Shown here: piece after piece, positions 1 through 12,631 of the stretch | How positions within the stretch are numbered: position 1 is the stretch's first letter | Layout: each line of letters starts with the position of its first letter | NCBI GenBank assembly: GCA_947449495.1 | Contig: CANFSB010000004.1 | Coordinates: 1-64,000, forward strand | Source of the DNA: Pseudomonadota bacterium | Lineage (GTDB): Bacteria; Pseudomonadota; Gammaproteobacteria; Steroidobacterales; Steroidobacteraceae | Length of the DNA: 64,000 nt | Reading direction: 5' to 3' | Translations under genes and position numbers: made by a program | Notes under the pieces: model-generated | The model's input: the letters and a program-made list of their open reading frames with translations, nothing else | What the model was told of the DNA's origin: nothing | The model's database searches: none

Positions 1-848
1 GCGATGAGCGACAGCGCAATGACCAGCCACGACAACTCGCGGCTGCCATCGGGTGTGATGGTGAGGCTAAAGCGCAGCAAACCATACCCGCCCATCTTGA
101 GCATGATGGCCGCCAGCACCACCGAGCCGCCGGTGGGCGCCTCGACGTGCGCATCGGGCAACCAGGTGTGCACCGGCCACATCGGCACCTTGACGGCAAA
201 GGCAGCCAGGAAGGCCAAGAAGATAAGGCGCTGCTCCATCGCGGTCAGCGGCAGATGCTGCAACGCGGCGATCGAGTAGTCCCCGGTCTTGAGGTACATG
301 TAGATCAGGGCGATCAACATGAACACCGAGCCCAAGAAGGTATACAGGAAGAACTTGATGGTCGCGTAGACGCGCCGCGGCCCGCCCCAGATGCCGATGA
401 TGAGGAACATCGGAATCAGCATCGCTTCCCAGAAGAAGTAGAACAGCAACGCGTCCATGGCGGCAAACACGCCGACCATCAGACCCTCAAGGATCAGGAA
501 AGCACCCAGGTACTGCGCCGTACGCTCGGTGATCACGTCCCAACCCGCCGCCACGATGAGAATGGTGGTGAAGGTAGTCAGCAGGATAAGCGGCAGCGCG
601 ATGCCATCTACACCCAATGCGTAATCGGCATTGAAAGTGGTGATCCACGCTGTGCGCTCGATGAACTGAAAAGCAGCCGTGCTGCCGTCAAAACCCAGAT
701 ACAGCGGAATGCTGAACGCAAAGGTGGCCACCGCAATACCCAAGGCCAACCAACGCGCCAAATTGCGATTGCCATCGCCCAGCAGCAGCGTCAGAAAGCC
801 GCCCGCAATGGGCAGCCAGATCAGGATAGAAAGCAGGTACTGAGTCAT
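1..848 (-). CDS. nuoM: NADH-quinone oxidoreductase subunit M (3' part off window)
   Basis: Minus-strand ORF from ATG at 848 (MTQYLLSILIWLPIAGGFLTLLLGDGNRNLARW...) running off the left edge; follows nuoL in nuo order. Confidence 0.9.
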   Translation of the reverse strand, partial: MTQYLLSILIWLPIAGGFLTLLLGDGNRNLARWLALGIAVATFAFSIPLYLGFDGSTAAFQFIERTAWITTFNADYALGVDGIALPLILLTTFTTILIVAAGWDVITERTAQYLGAFLILEGLMVGVFAAMDALLFYFFWEAMLIPMFLIIGIWGGPRRVYATIKFFLYTFLGSVFMLIALIYMYLKTGDYSIAALQHLPLTAMEQRLIFLAFLAAFAVKVPMWPVHTWLPDAHVEAPTGGSVVLAAIMLKMGGYGLLRFSLTITPDGSRELSWLVIALSLI

Positions 849-858
849 GTGCAGGATC

Positions 859-2820
859 CTAGTGCGCGCTCAGCAGGAACCAGGCGAGCAGCACCGCCAG
901 CCCGACAACCATCCAGAGTGCATACGAATAAAGGTAACCGGTCTGCACGCGACGCGTGACACCCGCAAGCCAGCCGACCAACTTGGCCGATCCATTGACC
1001 AGCGTGCCATCGATGACGGCCTGATCGCCGGCCTTCCACAGCACACTACCCAGACCGCGGCTGGCACGGGCCAACACGTTCTCATTGAACCAGTCGAAGT
1101 AGTACTTGTTGACCAGCACAGTGTGCAGACCAGACAGACGCGACTCCCAAGCTGCCGCCCAAGACGGGTTCTTGAGGAAGAACAGCCACGCCGTGACCAC
1201 ACCACCCAGAGCCAACCAGAACGGCGCACCCATCGGGCCATGCAGCGCAAACGCTACTGGACCGTGGAAATGGTGACCGATCTCGGCGATAACGTCGTTG
1301 TGTTCGAGAACCTGTATGGCATCACCGAACCAGCCACCGAACAACACCGGTTGCACCGTAAAGAAGCCGATCAGCAGCGACGGAATGGCCAGCGCCACGA
1401 GCGGCGCCTTCATGTCCCAACCCACGTCGTGGAAGTGATCCTTGGCATGATGATCCAGGCGCTCTTCGCCATGGAAGGTCATGAAGATCATGCGGAAGGT
1501 ATACAGCGCAGTGATAAACACACCACCGAGCACGCAGAAGTACGCATACCCGGCGCCAACGCGATGCGACTCGGCCACCGCCTCGATCAGCGCGTCCTTG
1601 GAGTAGAAGCCGGAGAAGAACGGCGTACCGATCAGAGCCAGCGCGCCGATAAGTGAAGTCCAATAGGTGACTGGCATGCGATGACGCAGGCCACCCATTT
1701 TGCGCATGTCCTGCTCGTGGTGCATGGCGATGATGACCGCACCGGCCGCCAGGAACAGCAGCGCCTTAAAGAAGGCATGGGTCATCAAATGGAAAATGGC
1801 CACGCTATATCCGGACACACCTAATGCAACGGTCATATAGCCCAACTGCGACAGCGTGGAATAAGCCACTACGCGCTTGATGTCATTGCTAACGATGCCC
1901 AGAAAGCCCATAAACAGCGCCGTAGTGGCGCCGATTACCAGCACAGTCGACAGCGCCGTCTCTGACAGCTCGAACAGCGGCGACATGCGCGCCACCATGA
2001 AGATGCCCGCCGTCACCATGGTTGCCGCATGGATCAACGCCGAAATGGGCGTGGGACCTTCCATGGAATCCGGCAGCCAGACGTGCAACGGCATCTGCGC
2101 GGACTTGCCCATCGCACCGATAAACAGACAGATGCAGATGACCGTCAGCGCCGGCCAGGCAGCGCCGGGCATCACACTGAGTGTCTTAGTAGCCATGCTC
2201 GGTGCCGCAGCAAATGCATCGGCGTAGTCGAGTGAGCCCGTGAAATAAACAATACCGGCGATGCCCAGCACAAAGCCAAAGTCACCCACACGGTTGACCA
2301 AGAAGGCCTTCATGTTGGCAAAGGTGGCACTGGGACGCGTGTACCAGAAGCCGATGAGCAGATAGGACACTACGCCTACAGCTTCCCAGCCAAAGAACAG
2401 CTGCATGAAGTTGTTGGACATCACCAACATCAGCATGGCGAACGTAAACAGCGAGATGTAGCTAAAGAAGCGCTGGTAACCGGCGTCATCGTGCATGTAG
2501 CCGATGGTGTAGACGTGCACACACAGTGAAACGAATGTGACCACCACCATCATCAGCACAGTCAGGTGATCAACCAGAAAGCCCACCTGCATGCGGATGC
2601 CATCGCTCACCAACCAGGTGTAGACGGTGTCGTTGTAGCTCGGCACACCCTCAAAGGCCAACTGCTGAAACACCTTGAGTGACAACACCAGCGCGCCCAG
2701 CACACCGGCGATGGTGAGGGTGGCGGACGCTGTGCGCCCGATCAGACGGCCGAATAGACCGGAGATCACAGCCGCAGCCAGCGGCAGGAGGGGAATGGCG
2801 AGGAGCAGATTCGGATTCAT
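859..2820 (-). CDS. nuoL: NADH-quinone oxidoreductase subunit L
   Basis: MNPNLLLAIPLLPLAAAVISGLFGR...; polytopic protein with KSAQMPLHVWLPDSMEGPTPISALIHAATMVTAG motif. Start set to internal Met. Confidence 0.95.
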   Translation of the reverse strand: MNPNLLLAIPLLPLAAAVISGLFGRLIGRTASATLTIAGVLGALVLSLKVFQQLAFEGVPSYNDTVYTWLVSDGIRMQVGFLVDHLTVLMMVVVTFVSLCVHVYTIGYMHDDAGYQRFFSYISLFTFAMLMLVMSNNFMQLFFGWEAVGVVSYLLIGFWYTRPSATFANMKAFLVNRVGDFGFVLGIAGIVYFTGSLDYADAFAAAPSMATKTLSVMPGAAWPALTVICICLFIGAMGKSAQMPLHVWLPDSMEGPTPISALIHAATMVTAGIFMVARMSPLFELSETALSTVLVIGATTALFMGFLGIVSNDIKRVVAYSTLSQLGYMTVALGVSGYSVAIFHLMTHAFFKALLFLAAGAVIIAMHHEQDMRKMGGLRHRMPVTYWTSLIGALALIGTPFFSGFYSKDALIEAVAESHRVGAGYAYFCVLGGVFITALYTFRMIFMTFHGEERLDHHAKDHFHDVGWDMKAPLVALAIPSLLIGFFTVQPVLFGGWFGDAIQVLEHNDVIAEIGHHFHGPVAFALHGPMGAPFWLALGGVVTAWLFFLKNPSWAAAWESRLSGLHTVLVNKYYFDWFNENVLARASRGLGSVLWKAGDQAVIDGTLVNGSAKLVGWLAGVTRRVQTGYLYSYALWMVVGLAVLLAWFLLSAH

Positions 2821-2830
2821 GTTGTCGCCA

Positions 2831-3136
2831 TCAACCCTTGAGGGTAGCCAGATCCTCGACATCGATGCTGCGGCGCTTACGGAACAGCACCACCAGAATC
2901 GCCAGACCGATCGCCGATTCGGCGGCAGCCACTGTGAGGATGAAGAACACGAACACCTGGCCGTCGATATTGCCCAGCCAGCGCGAGAAGGCGACGAAGT
3001 TGAAGTTCGCCGACAACAGCAACAACTCAATGCACATCAGCAGCAGGATGACGTTGCGACGGTTGATGAAGATGCCTGCCACCGACAGAGCAAACAGCAG
3101 CCCTGAGATGACCATCATGTGTTGCAGCGTGATCAT
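2831..3136 (-). CDS. nuoK: NADH-quinone oxidoreductase subunit K
   Basis: 101 aa, three TM segments, [16 protein letters not shown] motif; nuo operon position. Confidence 0.95.
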   Translation of the reverse strand: MITLQHMMVISGLLFALSVAGIFINRRNVILLLMCIELLLLSANFNFVAFSRWLGNIDGQVFVFFILTVAAAESAIGLAILVVLFRKRRSIDVEDLATLKG

Positions 3137-3735
3137 TCGCGACGCTCCGCTTGCATCTTGACCAGACGGACCCGGTCCTCGCGGCGAGTGGCCACTTGCG
3201 CGCCCACATCCTGCAGCTTGAGGCCCTGACGCTTGCGCATTGTCAGCACGATGGCGGCAACAATAGCCACCAATAGCACCACCGCTGCAAGCTCAAAGGG
3301 ATACACGTAGGTGGTGTAGAGCACCTTCCCCAATTCCGCAGTGTTGCTGTGATCTGCGGCCACGGGCACTGCCGCCTTGGTGACATCAATGCCCAATTGC
3401 TTGACTGCAACCACGCCGACAATCTCAGCCACAAGAGCGAACACTGTCAGCCAGCCCAGCCAGGCGTGACGTGTAAAGCCCTTGCGGACCTCTTCGACAT
3501 TGATGTCGAGCATCATCACCACGAACAAGAACAGCACCATCACCGCGCCGACATAAACCAACACCAGCACGATGGCGAGGAACTCAGCCTCAATCAACAG
3601 CCACAGCGCAGCGCTGGTGAAGAAGGCCAACACCAGATACAGCGCCGAGTGCACCGGATTTCGCGACAGGATGACGCCCAGCGCCGAACCCATCAGCACC
3701 GTAGCGAAGGCATAGAAAAGTATTTGCACCAGCAC
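3133..3735 (-). CDS. nuoJ: NADH-quinone oxidoreductase subunit J
   Basis: 200 aa membrane protein, [18 protein letters not shown] motif; overlaps nuoK. Confidence 0.95.
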   Translation of the reverse strand: MLVQILFYAFATVLMGSALGVILSRNPVHSALYLVLAFFTSAALWLLIEAEFLAIVLVLVYVGAVMVLFLFVVMMLDINVEEVRKGFTRHAWLGWLTVFALVAEIVGVVAVKQLGIDVTKAAVPVAADHSNTAELGKVLYTTYVYPFELAAVVLLVAIVAAIVLTMRKRQGLKLQDVGAQVATRREDRVRLVKMQAERRE

Positions 3736-3758
3736 GATTATCCCCTTCCCCGTCCGCC

Positions 3759-4250
3759 TCAGCGGTAACGGGCGTCCGCGGACTTGTCCGCGTTGATCAT
3801 CGCCTCGTAGCGGTCACCCACGGCCAGCAGCTTGTCCTTGGTCATGATGTTCTCGCCGCGATGTTCCATGTGGTACTCGTGGATGCGGGTCTCCACGATG
3901 GCATCCACGGGACAGGCTTCCTCACAGAAGCCGCAGTAAATGCATTTGAACAGGTCGATGTCGTAGCGCGTGGTCCGGCGGGTGCCGTCGTCGGCTACAT
4001 CTGACTCGATGGTGATGGCCAGCGCAGGGCACGTGGCCTCGCACAACTTGCAGGCGATGCAACGCTCTTCACCATTGGGATAGCGACGCAGTGCATGCAG
4101 ACCGCGAAAGCGCACCGACTGGGGGGCCTTCTCTTCTGGATAGTTGAGCGTGACCTTCGGACGAAACAGCGTCCGGAATGTCAGAGCCATACCCTGCAGC
4201 AGTTCGGTGAGCAGGAATGTCTTGAAGAAACTTGCGCGGGACATGTTCAA
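3759..4250 (-). CDS. nuoI: NADH-quinone oxidoreductase subunit I
   Basis: Two 4Fe-4S motifs [12 protein letters not shown] and [12 protein letters not shown]. Confidence 0.97.
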   Translation of the reverse strand: MNMSRASFFKTFLLTELLQGMALTFRTLFRPKVTLNYPEEKAPQSVRFRGLHALRRYPNGEERCIACKLCEATCPALAITIESDVADDGTRRTTRYDIDLFKCIYCGFCEEACPVDAIVETRIHEYHMEHRGENIMTKDKLLAVGDRYEAMINADKSADARYR

Positions 4251-5326
4251 GCGCTCCAGGGGCCAATCTTGAAGTACACCATCAGACCCTCGACAGCGAT
4301 CCAGATGATCGTGACGGGGATGAGCACCTTCCAGCCTAGCCGCATGATCTGGTCATAGCGGTAACGGGGGAACGTGGCGCGCAGCCAGATGATCACGCAC
4401 AGGAAGAAGAAGGTCTTGGCGACCAGCCAGTGCAGGCCATTGTTGAGCAGCGTGCCCAGCAGTGGAATCTGGAACAAGGCTGAATCGGCTGCCACGATGC
4501 CATCGAGCGGGCTAAGCCAGCCGCCCAGGAAGAACACCGAGATAAGCGCCGACACCAGAATCATGTTGGCGTATTCGGCCAAGAAGAACAGCGCAAACGC
4601 GATGCCAGAATATTCAACGTGGAAGCCGGCGACGATTTCAGATTCGCCTTCGGCCACGTCAAACGGCGCACGGTTGGTCTCTGCCACAGCCGAGATGAAG
4701 TACACGATGAACAGCGGGAACAACCAGAACCAGTTCCAAGCCAGGAATGCACCGTGCTGCTTCTCGACGATGGTGCCTAGATTGAGGCTGCCTGAAGCCA
4801 TGATCACGCCGACCAGCGCAAAACCCATCGCAATTTCATAAGCGACGATCTGAGCCGCCGAGCGCATCGCACCCAGGAATGCGTATTTGGAGTTGGAAGC
4901 CCAACCGGCCAGGATCACGCCGTACACACCGACTGAAGTGAGGGCCAGCACATACAACAGGCCCGCATCGACATTGGCAATGGAAAAGCCCGGTGCCAAG
5001 GGCATAACGGCCCATGTAGCAAAGGCAGGCACCAGTGTGATGGCCGGGGCAATACGGAACAGAAACTTGCTGGACTGTGCAGGTACCAGCACTTCCTTGA
5101 TGAGCAGCTTGATGACGTCGGCAAACGGCTGGCCGATGCCTGGCAGCAAACCAAAGATAGCCACGCGGTTGGGGCCGCGACGCAACTGCACCCAGCCGAT
5201 GAGCTTGCGCTCCCACAGCGTCAGCATGGCCACCGACACCACCAGCACCAGCGTCACGGCCACGATGAACACGCCCGAATGAGCAAAGTCCGGCAGCGAG
5301 TTCCAGAGTGCGGCGAAATCCATCAC
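4247..5326 (-). CDS. nuoH: NADH-quinone oxidoreductase subunit H
   Basis: [37 protein letters not shown]...[26 protein letters not shown]. Confidence 0.97.
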   Translation of the reverse strand: MMDFAALWNSLPDFAHSGVFIVAVTLVLVVSVAMLTLWERKLIGWVQLRRGPNRVAIFGLLPGIGQPFADVIKLLIKEVLVPAQSSKFLFRIAPAITLVPAFATWAVMPLAPGFSIANVDAGLLYVLALTSVGVYGVILAGWASNSKYAFLGAMRSAAQIVAYEIAMGFALVGVIMASGSLNLGTIVEKQHGAFLAWNWFWLFPLFIVYFISAVAETNRAPFDVAEGESEIVAGFHVEYSGIAFALFFLAEYANMILVSALISVFFLGGWLSPLDGIVAADSALFQIPLLGTLLNNGLHWLVAKTFFFLCVIIWLRATFPRYRYDQIMRLGWKVLIPVTIIWIAVEGLMVYFKIGPWSA

Positions 5327-7425
5327 GCAGCTCCCTGTGCGCCCTGAGGCGCCTGCATACCGTCACGCGTCGCTTGCAGCGCCGGTGCGCGGCGCACTAG
5401 CGCATCGATTTGGTACAGCGGCACGTCGGTCACTACTGCATCGGCAGCAATGGCGGCGACACCACCGCCCTGCGGCACTGCCTGCGGCGCAGCACCATCG
5501 GCCAGAGCACGCGCCTCGGCCAACACTTCTTCCGATGCGCTCTGCGCAAAACCCTGCAGGCCGAGCAGATTGCCCAACACGCGCAGCACCTTCCAGGCCG
5601 GACGCGACTCGCCAACCGGCTGTGCAGCGCCGGCGAAGCTCTGCCAACGTCCCTCGAGGCTGACATAGGTGCCCGAAGTTTCGGCAAAGCTGCCAATGGG
5701 CAGCATGATGGTTGCCACTGCCTTGAGTTCATCACTGGCATAGGGCGTAAGCGCCACCACAAAGCGTGCGCCTGCCACCGCTGCAGCGGCCGAAGCAACC
5801 AACGAATCGGCTTGCGGCTCTACGCCCAGCAACACGTAGCTGTGCAGGCTGGTGGTCAGCATCTGACCCGCATTGAGCGCACCGGCATCCGGCACTGCGC
5901 CGGCCAGATGAGCACCAGCGGCGTTAGCGCCTTCGGCCAATACGCCCAGCGTGGCGCCGGTAAGGGCAGCCAGCTCGGCAGCTAGACCACGCAACGAACC
6001 AAACGCCGGATGACGCTGTGCAAGCGCACCGAGCCAGATGGCCTTGCGCTCGTTGGATTTGAGGCTATCGACCAGCTGCAGATGTTCTGCGGTGACGCCC
6101 TCGCTACCCACAGCAGCGCCACGCGCCGCAGCAACCAGCACCTGCAACGCTGCCAGCTGCTGAGCAGGCGATGCCACCCAGTACTGCGCAACCGGGAACA
6201 AATACTCGAAGCGCTCGGGATTAAGGAACGAGACCTTGGCGCCGCGCACAGCAGCCTTGCGCACGCGACTGGCAAGCAGCGGGATCTCGTGGCGCAAGTT
6301 GGCACCGATCACCAGCAACGCCTGCAAAGCATCCACATCTGCAACGGCCATACCCAATGAAGGCGTGACCGCAGCCGGGAAATCCGTTTGACGCAGACGA
6401 TGGTCGATGTTGCCGCTGCCAATGCCACGCGCCAGGCGCGATAACAAGGTGAGCTCTTCGACGGTGGAGGACGCACTGGCCAAAAAGCCTGTGCCACCCT
6501 TTGGAGCCTGCTGCAGGCCCTGGGCCACAGCTTCCAATGCGGTCTGCCAATCGACGCTCTTCCAGCTATCGCCATCACGCAGCATCGGCGCCTGCAGACG
6601 GTCGGCGCTGTACACGCCCTCGTAGCTGAAGCGATCGCGATCGCTGATCCACGTTTCGTTGATCGCGTCGTTGCGACGCGGCACCACACGCATCAATCGG
6701 CCACGACGCACGTGACCATATAGATTAGTACCCAAGCCATCATGCGGCGATACCAGCGGCTGCTGGGTCATTTCCCAGGAGCGTGCGCGATAGCGGAACG
6801 GCTTGCTGTTGAGAGCGCCCACCGGGCACAGATCGATAATATTGCCCGACAGCTCGTGATTAACGCTGGCTTCGATGTACGTGCCAATTTCGTTGTGCTC
6901 ACCGCGGCCGGTGGTGCCCAACTCGGGAATACCCGCGACGTCCTGACCAAACCGTACACAGCGTGTGCAATGGATGCAGCGCGTCATGTCGGTCGAGACC
7001 AACGGGCCCAGATTTTTGTCTTTAACGACGCGCTTGCGCTCGTGATAGCGCGAAATGTCGCGGCCATAGCCAACTGCCAAATCCTGCAACTCGCACTCGC
7101 CACCCTGATCACAGATCGGGCAGTCCAGCGGATGGTTGATGAGCAGGAACTCCATCACCGAACGCTGCGCGGCGATGGCCTTGGCCGACTTGGTACGAAT
7201 GACCATGCCTTCCATGACCGGTGTCGCACAGGCGGGCAACGGCTTGGGAGCCTTCTCAACCTCCACCAGACACATGCGACAGTTGGCGGCAACCGGCAGC
7301 TTCTCGTGATAGCAGAAGCGCGGCACATAGACATCGTTGGCATCAGTGACGCGGATGATCATCTCGCCCTTGCGGGCTTTCATCGGCACACCGTCTACGG
7401 TGATGTTGACTGCATCCTCACTCAT
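5323..7425 (-). CDS. nuoG: NADH-quinone oxidoreductase subunit G
   Basis: N-terminal 2Fe-2[23 protein letters not shown] and 4Fe-4[17 protein letters not shown] motifs. Confidence 0.96.
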   Translation of the reverse strand: MSEDAVNITVDGVPMKARKGEMIIRVTDANDVYVPRFCYHEKLPVAANCRMCLVEVEKAPKPLPACATPVMEGMVIRTKSAKAIAAQRSVMEFLLINHPLDCPICDQGGECELQDLAVGYGRDISRYHERKRVVKDKNLGPLVSTDMTRCIHCTRCVRFGQDVAGIPELGTTGRGEHNEIGTYIEASVNHELSGNIIDLCPVGALNSKPFRYRARSWEMTQQPLVSPHDGLGTNLYGHVRRGRLMRVVPRRNDAINETWISDRDRFSYEGVYSADRLQAPMLRDGDSWKSVDWQTALEAVAQGLQQAPKGGTGFLASASSTVEELTLLSRLARGIGSGNIDHRLRQTDFPAAVTPSLGMAVADVDALQALLVIGANLRHEIPLLASRVRKAAVRGAKVSFLNPERFEYLFPVAQYWVASPAQQLAALQVLVAAARGAAVGSEGVTAEHLQLVDSLKSNERKAIWLGALAQRHPAFGSLRGLAAELAALTGATLGVLAEGANAAGAHLAGAVPDAGALNAGQMLTTSLHSYVLLGVEPQADSLVASAAAAVAGARFVVALTPYASDELKAVATIMLPIGSFAETSGTYVSLEGRWQSFAGAAQPVGESRPAWKVLRVLGNLLGLQGFAQSASEEVLAEARALADGAAPQAVPQGGGVAAIAADAVVTDVPLYQIDALVRRAPALQATRDGMQAPQGAQGAA

Positions 7426-8732
7426 GCTGCGACGCGTTCCCCGGCTACGATGCTGCGGCCGCCATGGTCGATCATGTATTCGAACTCATGCCGGAAGTGT
7501 TTGACGAAGCTCTGCACAGGCCATGCGGCGGCATCGCCGAGCGCACAGATGGTGTGACCTTCGATCTTGTTGGCGACTTCGACCAGCAGGCCGATGTCTT
7601 CGCGGCGACCTTGGCCGGCCATAATTCGTTTGATCAGGCGGTTGAGCCAACCGGTGCCTTCGCGGCACGGCGTGCACTGACCGCAAGACTCGGACATATA
7701 AAAGCGCGACAGACGCTCGAGTACTTTGACCATGCAGGTGGTCTCGTCCATGACGATGACCGCTGCTGAACCAATGGCCGAACCGGCTGCACGCACCGAG
7801 TCATAGTCCATGTTGGTACGCATCATGACTTCGCCCGGCACCACCGGCGTGGACGAACCACCCGGAATGACGGCCTTTATCTTGCGGCCACCCTGCATGC
7901 CACCGGCCAGTTCGAGCAGGTCGGCAAACGGGATGCCCAGCGGCACTTCGAAGTTGCCGGCCTTGGCGACATGTCCGGTAACCGAAAAGATAACCGTGCC
8001 ACCCGAGTTGGCCGGGCCTAGCCCTGCAAACCACTCGGCGCCCTTGCGCAGGATGGTCGGCGTCGAGGCATAGCTTTGGGTGTTGTTGATGGTCGTCGGC
8101 TTGCCGTACAGACCGAAGTTGGCGGGGAACGGCGGCTTGAAGCGCGGCTTGCCCTGCTTACCTTCGAGTGATTCGAGCAGTGCTGTCTCTTCACCGCAGA
8201 TATAGGCACCGGCACCCACCGCGGTGTAGATGTCGACGTCGATACCGGTACCTTTGATGTTCTTGCCTAGCAGCCCCGCCGCATAGGCTTCGGCCAGTGC
8301 TGCCTCAAAGCGCGGCACCGGCTCACCGAGGAACTCACCGCGGATGTAGTTGTAGCCGACGGTGGCACCCATCGAATACGCACCGATGGCCATACCTTCG
8401 ATCAAAGCATGCGGGTTAAAGCGCAGGATGTCGCGGTCATGGCAGGTGCCTGGTTCGCTTTCATCGGAATTGCACACGGCGTACTTCTGACCGGGCGCAT
8501 TGCGCGGCATGAAGCTCCACTTGACGCCAGTAGGAAAGCCCGCGCCACCACGTCCTCGCAGGCCCGATGCCTTGACGATTTCGATGATGGTCTCGCGCGG
8601 CGTTTTCTCCGCGAGGATTTTTTCCCAAGCTTCGTAACCGCCACTCTTGCGGTAGTTATCGAGCTTCCAGGATTCCGGGTGCTGAAGCGCCTCGAAGCAC
8701 ACCAGATTACGTTTGTCGTCCCACTTGCCCAT
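7422..8732 (-). CDS. nuoF: NADH-quinone oxidoreductase subunit F
   Basis: [17 protein letters not shown] and [17 protein letters not shown]. Confidence 0.97.
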   Translation of the reverse strand: MGKWDDKRNLVCFEALQHPESWKLDNYRKSGGYEAWEKILAEKTPRETIIEIVKASGLRGRGGAGFPTGVKWSFMPRNAPGQKYAVCNSDESEPGTCHDRDILRFNPHALIEGMAIGAYSMGATVGYNYIRGEFLGEPVPRFEAALAEAYAAGLLGKNIKGTGIDVDIYTAVGAGAYICGEETALLESLEGKQGKPRFKPPFPANFGLYGKPTTINNTQSYASTPTILRKGAEWFAGLGPANSGGTVIFSVTGHVAKAGNFEVPLGIPFADLLELAGGMQGGRKIKAVIPGGSSTPVVPGEVMMRTNMDYDSVRAAGSAIGSAAVIVMDETTCMVKVLERLSRFYMSESCGQCTPCREGTGWLNRLIKRIMAGQGRREDIGLLVEVANKIEGHTICALGDAAAWPVQSFVKHFRHEFEYMIDHGGRSIVAGERVAA

Positions 8733-8740
8733 TGCGTGCC

Positions 8741-9244
8741 TTACTTGAGCGCGTCGAGGACGCCGTCGATTTTCTCGGGCGTCAGATGTTCATGGAAATG
8801 ATGGTCGACCATCATCATGGGTGCGCCGGTGCAGGAAGCCAGACACTCTTCTTCGCGCTTGAGGAAGATGCGGCCGTCAGGCGTGCTCTCACCAGTCTTG
8901 ATGCCGAGTTTCTTCTCGACATAGGCCACCACCTCATCGCTGCCGTTGAGCATGCAGGAGATGTTGGTGCAGACGCTCACGTGGTGGCGCCCGCAGGGGT
9001 GGGTCTCGAACATCGAGTAGAACGAGGCCACCTCAAACACTTGGATGGCAGGCAGTTTGAGGTACTCGGCCACGGCCTCCATGAGGTCGGGGGTGAGAAA
9101 GCCTTGGTTCTGCTCTTGCGTGAAGCGCAGCGCCGACAACACGGCAGAACGTTGGCGCCCCTCAGGGAAACGCGCAACCCAACTGTCGATCTCGTGGCGG
9201 GTGTGCTCGGTGAGCAAACCGATCTTGCTGGTCGAACCGGTCAT
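8741..9244 (-). CDS. nuoE: NADH-quinone oxidoreductase subunit E
   Basis: Start at [11 protein letters not shown] overlapping the nuoD stop; thioredoxin-like Fe-S subunit ([15 protein letters not shown]...[14 protein letters not shown]). Confidence 0.95.
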   Translation of the reverse strand: MTGSTSKIGLLTEHTRHEIDSWVARFPEGRQRSAVLSALRFTQEQNQGFLTPDLMEAVAEYLKLPAIQVFEVASFYSMFETHPCGRHHVSVCTNISCMLNGSDEVVAYVEKKLGIKTGESTPDGRIFLKREEECLASCTGAPMMMVDHHFHEHLTPEKIDGVLDALK

Positions 9245-10497
9245 CAGCGGTCCACCTCTCCGAATACGATGTCTTGGGTACCGATCACTGCCACCACGTC
9301 GGCCAACATATGGCCTTCGACCATCTCGGCCAACGAGGCCAGATGCACGAAGCCGGGCGCGCGGCACTTGAGGCGATAGGGCTTGTTGGCGCCATCGGAC
9401 ACCAAGTAGATGCCGAACTCACCCTTGGGTGCTTCGACAGCAGCATAGGTGTCGCCGACGGGCACGCTATAGCCCTCAGTGAACAGCTTGAAATGATGGA
9501 TGAGGGACTCCATGTCGCCCTTCATCTCTTCGCGGCTTGGCGGACGCACTTTGCGCTCGTCGACCATCACCGGACCTGGGTTGGCACGCAGCCAAGCCAC
9601 GCACTGCTGAATGATACGGTTGGACTGGCGCATTTCTTCGATGCGCACCAGATAGCGGTCATAGCAATCGCCGCCCTTGCCTACCGGGATGTCGAAGTCC
9701 ATGTCGGCATAAACTTCATAGGGCTGCTGCTTGCGCAGATCCCAAGCGATGCCCGACCCGCGCAGCATGGGGCCGGTAAAGCCCAGCTGCAGCGCACGCT
9801 CCGGGCTGACCACACCAATGTTGACGGTGCGCTGCTTCCAGATGCGATTGTCGGTGAGCAGCGTTTCGTACTCATCGATGCAGGCCGGGAACCGGCGCGT
9901 GAAATCGTCGATGAAGTCCAGCAGCGAACCCGAGCGCGCTTCGTTGCGGCGATCGGCGTCTTTCTGTGAGCGCCAGCGCGAGGCTTCGTAGCGCGGCATG
10001 AAATCTGGCAGGTCGCGAAACACACCACCGGGACGATAGTAGGTGGCATGCATGCGCGTGCCCGACACCGCCTCATAGCAATCCATGAGGTCTTCACGTT
10101 CGCGAAAGCAGAACAGAAACACCGTCATGGCACCGATGTCCAGACCGTGAGCACCCAGCCACATAAGGTGGTTGAGCACGCGTGTGATCTCATCGAACAT
10201 CACGCGGATGTGCTGGGCGCGCGGCGGCACCTTGATGCCCAGCAGCTTTTCGATGGCCATCACATAAGCGTGCTCGTTGCACATCATCGACACGTAGTCG
10301 AGACGGTCCATGTAGCCGATCGATTGGTTGAACGGCTTGGACTCGGCCAGCTTTTCAGTGCCGCGGTGCAGCAGGCCGATGTGCGGGTCGGCTTTCTGGA
10401 TGGTCTCACCGTCCATCTCGAGCACCAGACGCAGCACACCGTGCGCGGCCGGATGCTGCGGACCGAAGTTGAGCGTGAAATTGCGTATTTCAGCCAT
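9244..10497 (-). CDS. nuoD: NADH-quinone oxidoreductase subunit D
   Basis: [25 protein letters not shown]...[13 protein letters not shown]. Confidence 0.97.
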   Translation of the reverse strand: MAEIRNFTLNFGPQHPAAHGVLRLVLEMDGETIQKADPHIGLLHRGTEKLAESKPFNQSIGYMDRLDYVSMMCNEHAYVMAIEKLLGIKVPPRAQHIRVMFDEITRVLNHLMWLGAHGLDIGAMTVFLFCFREREDLMDCYEAVSGTRMHATYYRPGGVFRDLPDFMPRYEASRWRSQKDADRRNEARSGSLLDFIDDFTRRFPACIDEYETLLTDNRIWKQRTVNIGVVSPERALQLGFTGPMLRGSGIAWDLRKQQPYEVYADMDFDIPVGKGGDCYDRYLVRIEEMRQSNRIIQQCVAWLRANPGPVMVDERKVRPPSREEMKGDMESLIHHFKLFTEGYSVPVGDTYAAVEAPKGEFGIYLVSDGANKPYRLKCRAPGFVHLASLAEMVEGHMLADVVAVIGTQDIVFGEVDR

Positions 10498-10500
10498 GCG

Positions 10501-11181
10501 TCAGCTGTCCTTGAGCGCAGCGTCGTAGCGGTTGTCGTCGCGGATCACGCGCGGCACCAATATGCGCTCGACCAGTTGAACCGGCTCGTAGACAACGCGA
10601 CCCACGGTCTCGTCGTAACGGACCTCGACGTTGCCGATGAGCGGAAAATCTTTGCGGAACGGATGCCCGATGAAGCCGTAGTCCGTGAGAATGCGGCGCA
10701 GATCAGGGTGACCGTGAAACACGATGCCGAATAGATCAAAGGCCTCGCGCTCAAACCAATTGGCACAGGCCCAGATGTCGACAACCGACGGCAGCGAGGG
10801 CTCTTCACTGTCGGTGCAAAACACGCGCACCGTCAGGCGCTCGTTACGCGACACCGACATGAGCTGATAGACCGCAGCAAACCGCGGTCCGTCGTGTGAG
10901 CCGCCTTGCCCAGACGCATTGACTCCGCGACCGAAACCACTGTTGGCAGAGTCGGTGGTACGCCACTCGGTGCGACCGTAGTCCAGGTAATCAACACCGG
11001 CAATGTCGATGAGCATTTCGAAACGCAATTCGGGGTCATCACGCAGCAGCGTGAGCGCCGGCAACATGCCCTCTGCTGGCAAATCGAAGGACAGGTCGCC
11101 CGGCACAGCAGCGCGCCGCACGGCCGACTCACCCAAACGCGCCTGAATGACAGAGGCTAGCGCCTCGATGCGCGCGCTCAT
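10501..11181 (-). CDS. nuoC: NADH-quinone oxidoreductase subunit C
   Basis: [45 protein letters not shown]. Start at MSARIEAL. Confidence 0.95.
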   Translation of the reverse strand: MSARIEALASVIQARLGESAVRRAAVPGDLSFDLPAEGMLPALTLLRDDPELRFEMLIDIAGVDYLDYGRTEWRTTDSANSGFGRGVNASGQGGSHDGPRFAAVYQLMSVSRNERLTVRVFCTDSEEPSLPSVVDIWACANWFEREAFDLFGIVFHGHPDLRRILTDYGFIGHPFRKDFPLIGNVEVRYDETVGRVVYEPVQLVERILVPRVIRDDNRYDAALKDS

Positions 11182-11684
11182 GGACTGATCACCGAGGTGC
11201 GCCGGATTTTCTTTTGTAATTGGATGATGCCGTAGAGCAAGGCCTCGGCCGTGGGCGGACAACCCGGCACATAGACATCCACTGGCACAATACGATCGCA
11301 ACCGCGCACCACCGCATAGCTGTAGTGGTAATAGCCGCCGCCGTTGGCGCAGGAACCCATCGAGATGACCCAGCGCGGCTCGGGCATCTGGTCATAGACC
11401 TTACGCAGTGCCGGGGCCATTTTGTTGACCAGCGTGCCGGCCACAATCATGACGTCGGACTGGCGCGGGCTGGGACGAAACACGATGCCGAAGCGATCGA
11501 GGTCGTAGCGCGAGGCGCCGGCATGCATCATTTCGACGGCGCAGCAGGCCAGACCAAAGGTCATGGGCCACAGTGAGCCAGTGCGGGCCCAGCTGACCAA
11601 GCTGTCTAGCTGGGTTGTGACAAAACCGCGGGCAGCAAAAGCCGCCGGATCATCGGGCGGCAGTTCGACGTCTTCTAATCCCAC
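11178..11684 (-). CDS. nuoB: NADH-quinone oxidoreductase subunit B
   Basis: [14 protein letters not shown]...[43 protein letters not shown]. Probable GTG start (VGLEDVEL). Confidence 0.95.
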   Translation of the reverse strand: MGLEDVELPPDDPAAFAARGFVTTQLDSLVSWARTGSLWPMTFGLACCAVEMMHAGASRYDLDRFGIVFRPSPRQSDVMIVAGTLVNKMAPALRKVYDQMPEPRWVISMGSCANGGGYYHYSYAVVRGCDRIVPVDVYVPGCPPTAEALLYGIIQLQKKIRRTSVISP

Positions 11685-12043
11685 TCGAGCGCCCCTTTCT
11701 TCCACTCGTAAATGAACCCGACGACCAGAATGCCCAGAAACACGGACATGGCCACCAGGCCAAAGGTGCCGATGTGCGCAAGCGACACGGCCCAGGGAAA
11801 CAGAAAGGCTATTTCGAGATCGAACACGATGAAGAGGATAGCGACGAGGTAGTAACGCACATCGAATCGTGCGCGCATGTCCTCGAAGGCTTCGAAGCCG
11901 CACTCGTAGGGCGAGAGCTTCTGACCGTCAGCATGTTGTCGAACACCGAGGTGTCCGAGGAAGAACCCGAGGACCATGAGCACTGTAGCCAGTGCGGTGG
12001 AAACCCCGAGAAACATCAAGACCGGCAAATAATTGGCGAGCAT
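11675..12043 (-). CDS. nuoA: NADH-quinone oxidoreductase subunit A
   Basis: [19 protein letters not shown]...[42 protein letters not shown]. Confidence 0.95.
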   Translation of the reverse strand: MLANYLPVLMFLGVSTALATVLMVLGFFLGHLGVRQHADGQKLSPYECGFEAFEDMRARFDVRYYLVAILFIVFDLEIAFLFPWAVSLAHIGTFGLVAMSVFLGILVVGFIYEWKKGALEWD

Positions 12044-12143
12044 GCTCATCCACATCAGAAGGGGCCAACGCTCACCGTGACACGATGAGCGCAACTCCCT
12101 TAGTACAACTACGTTCAGTGTAGCAAAGCATTCAACGGATCGG

Positions 12144-12228
12144 TGGTGCCGACGGACGGATTCGAACCGTCACACCTCGCGGCGCTAGCACCTCAAGCTA
12201 GTGTGTCTACCAGTTCCACCACGTCGGC
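12144..12228 (-). tRNA. tRNA-Leu (anticodon GAG)
   Basis: Minus strand GCCGACGTGGTGGAACTGGTAGACAC...CTAGCTTGAGGTGCTAG...GGTTCGAATCCGTCCGTCGGCACCA; 7-bp acceptor, type II variable arm, encoded CCA. Confidence 0.95.
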
Positions 12229-12253
12229 AATAATTGGATCCGTTAACGTTCGC

Positions 12254-12607
12254 TTACTGTGCAGGCGGCGCCGCAGGCGCTTGTGGCGCCACCGGTGCCT
12301 CACCAGCCGGTGCCGTGACACCTTCCTGCTGCTGGCTGGAGAGCTGATCGAGGATCGACGACTTAGCGGATCCTGAAGGCTTGCCCGTATAGGCAAGGGA
12401 AAGACTAGTAATCATAAACACGGCAGCAAGGACGGCTGTAGCACGCGACAACGCTGTGCCAGCACCACGCGCACCGAACACCGTGCCGGACGCACCTGAA
12501 CCAAAGCCCGCACCCGCGTCGGCACCCTTGCCACGCTGAATGAGCACCAGCGCAATGATGAGCACGGCAGAGAGCACGTGTACGACCATGAGGGCGGAAT
12601 GCAGCAT
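12254..12607 (-). CDS. secG: Preprotein translocase subunit SecG
   Basis: [48 protein letters not shown]. Confidence 0.95.
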   Translation of the reverse strand: MLHSALMVVHVLSAVLIIALVLIQRGKGADAGAGFGSGASGTVFGARGAGTALSRATAVLAAVFMITSLSLAYTGKPSGSAKSSILDQLSSQQQEGVTAPAGEAPVAPQAPAAPPAQ

Positions 12608-12631
12608 GTTGTAACGCAGCCTTATGTCCTA

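Noticed and set aside
147-1656. Plus-strand ORFs opposite nuoM/nuoL
   Set aside because: Antisense to conserved complex I genes; low-complexity R/Q/H-rich translations.
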